Of a stretch of DNA of 5,725 nt, positions 5,105-5,725 are shown in pieces. Within the stretch, counting starts at the first letter, position 1, and every line of letters starts with the position of its first letter. Below the pieces are notes generated by a model, which saw only the letters and a program-made list of their open reading frames with translations, made no database searches and had not been told where the DNA came from. The stretch comes from Acidimicrobiia bacterium. Its GTDB lineage: Bacteria > Actinomycetota > Acidimicrobiia > Acidimicrobiales > Ilumatobacteraceae. A program made the translations under genes and the position numbers. The stretch spans positions 1 through 5,725 of the forward strand of contig RHCK01000119.1 of assembly GCA_010030605.1 (NCBI GenBank), read 5' to 3'.

Positions 5105-5725
5105 TCACGACTTCCAGAAAACCGTCTTCAGCTCGCTGTAGTGATCCATCGCGGTCATCGACAACTCGCGACCGATTCCGCTTTGCTTGAATCCACCGAA
5201 CGGTGTGGAGAACCGCACCGATGAATTGGAGTTGACGCTCAGCGTTCCGCCCTCCAAGGCGCGGGCCACGCGCATGGCGCGCGACGCGTCCGATGTCCAC
5301 ACCGAGCCCGACAAGCCGTACTCCGAATCGTTGGCAATGCGAATCGCATCTTCCTCGTCGTCGAATGGAATCACCGTGGCCACCGGTCCGAAGATCTCGT
5401 TCCGACACACGTCACTCATGGGATCGGCCGGCGCCACGATGGTGCACGGATACCAACAACCCGGCCCACTCGGAGCTGTCCCCTGCCACGCGACATCGAC
5501 ACCACGCATCGCCGAGGTCACGCGCTCGTGGTGAACCTTGGAGAACAACGGCCCCATTTGAGTGGACTCCGACATCGGATCACCCACGACGATTCGTGAC
5601 GACGCGTCGATCATGGCGGCAACGAAGCGATCGAACACTTGGCGTTGCACCAACACGCGTGAACGCGCGCAACAATCCTGGCCGGTGTTGTCGAACACCG
5701 CTCCGGGTGCCATCGCTGCCACGGC
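5105..5725 (-). CDS. NAD(P)-dependent aldehyde dehydrogenase, C-terminal part, cut by window edge
   Basis: Oxidises an aldehyde to the carboxylic acid with NAD(P)+. The last 206 residues are present; the family is usually 450-500, so roughly the first 270 are beyond the right edge. The fragment begins just before the catalytic loop: FDNTGQDCCARSRVLVQ holds the nucleophile, the first Cys after GQD (fragment residue 18). NEIFGPVATVIPFDDEEDAI (from fragment residue 109) contains the Glu that binds the cofactor ribose. PFGGFKQSGIGREL near residue 175 is the usual C-terminal signature. The N-terminal Rossmann region and the catalytic Glu (the LGGK-type motif) are not visible, so neither cofactor preference nor substrate can be given. 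The closest look is to the broad betaine-aldehyde/succinate-semialdehyde/aminoaldehyde group. It is convergent with ilvA. The frame is open and intact up to the edge. Confidence 0.93.
   Translation of the reverse strand, partial: AVAAMAPGAVFDNTGQDCCARSRVLVQRQVFDRFVAAMIDASSRIVVGDPMSESTQMGPLFSKVHHERVTSAMRGVDVAWQGTAPSGPGCWYPCTIVAPADPMSDVCRNEIFGPVATVIPFDDEEDAIRIANDSEYGLSGSVWTSDASRAMRVARALEGGTLSVNSNSSVRFSTPFGGFKQSGIGRELSMTAMDHYSELKTVFWKS

Noticed and set aside
1..5725. Mobile element, phage, defence system, CRISPR or RNA gene
   Set aside because: No transposase, integrase, repeats, spacer arrays or structured RNA seen; all gene-sized stretches are accounted for by conserved metabolic or respiratory genes.

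Overview
This 5.7 kb GC-rich window looks like chromosomal DNA of an actinobacterium-like organism. The high GC, GTG starts, overlapping genes, and the style of the complex I subunits and of the threonine ammonia-lyase suggest this. A marine or freshwater Acidimicrobiia lineage (Ilumatobacter-like) is my best guess, but the sequence alone does not prove it. Almost every base is coding. I see no tRNA, rRNA, insertion sequence, CRISPR array, integrase or other sign of a mobile region.

Positions 1-3121, minus strand, read from right to left: the front of a respiratory complex I (NADH-quinone oxidoreductase type) operon in the order nuoA, nuoB, nuoC, nuoD, nuoH. nuoB/nuoC, nuoC/nuoD and nuoD/nuoH overlap, so the genes are translationally coupled. 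nuoH is cut by the window edge after 109 codons. In the standard operon nuoE, nuoF and nuoG, which encode the NADH-oxidising module, lie between nuoD and nuoH. Here nuoD runs directly into nuoH with a one-base overlap. NuoD and NuoH also lack residues normally found in the quinone cavity: the quinone-ligand Tyr is Trp, the His-partner Asp is Gln, and the NuoH ERR motif is LFK. Together these point to a divergent complex I that lacks NuoEFG at this locus. It is the most interesting thing in the window.

Positions 3195-3872, minus strand: a stand-alone class I glutamine amidotransferase-like protein with an intact Cys-His-Glu triad. It lies about 110 bp upstream of nuoA on the same strand.

Positions 3896-5092, plus strand: a threonine ammonia-lyase of medium length (PLP catalytic domain plus one C-terminal ACT domain), divergent from the amidotransferase with only about 23 bp between start codons.

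Positions 5105-5725, minus strand: the C-terminal part of an NAD(P)-dependent aldehyde dehydrogenase, convergent with the threonine ammonia-lyase with 12 bp between stop codons. It runs off the right edge.

The respiratory operon is a coherent unit. The three genes to its right are ordinary metabolic genes with no clear link to it.
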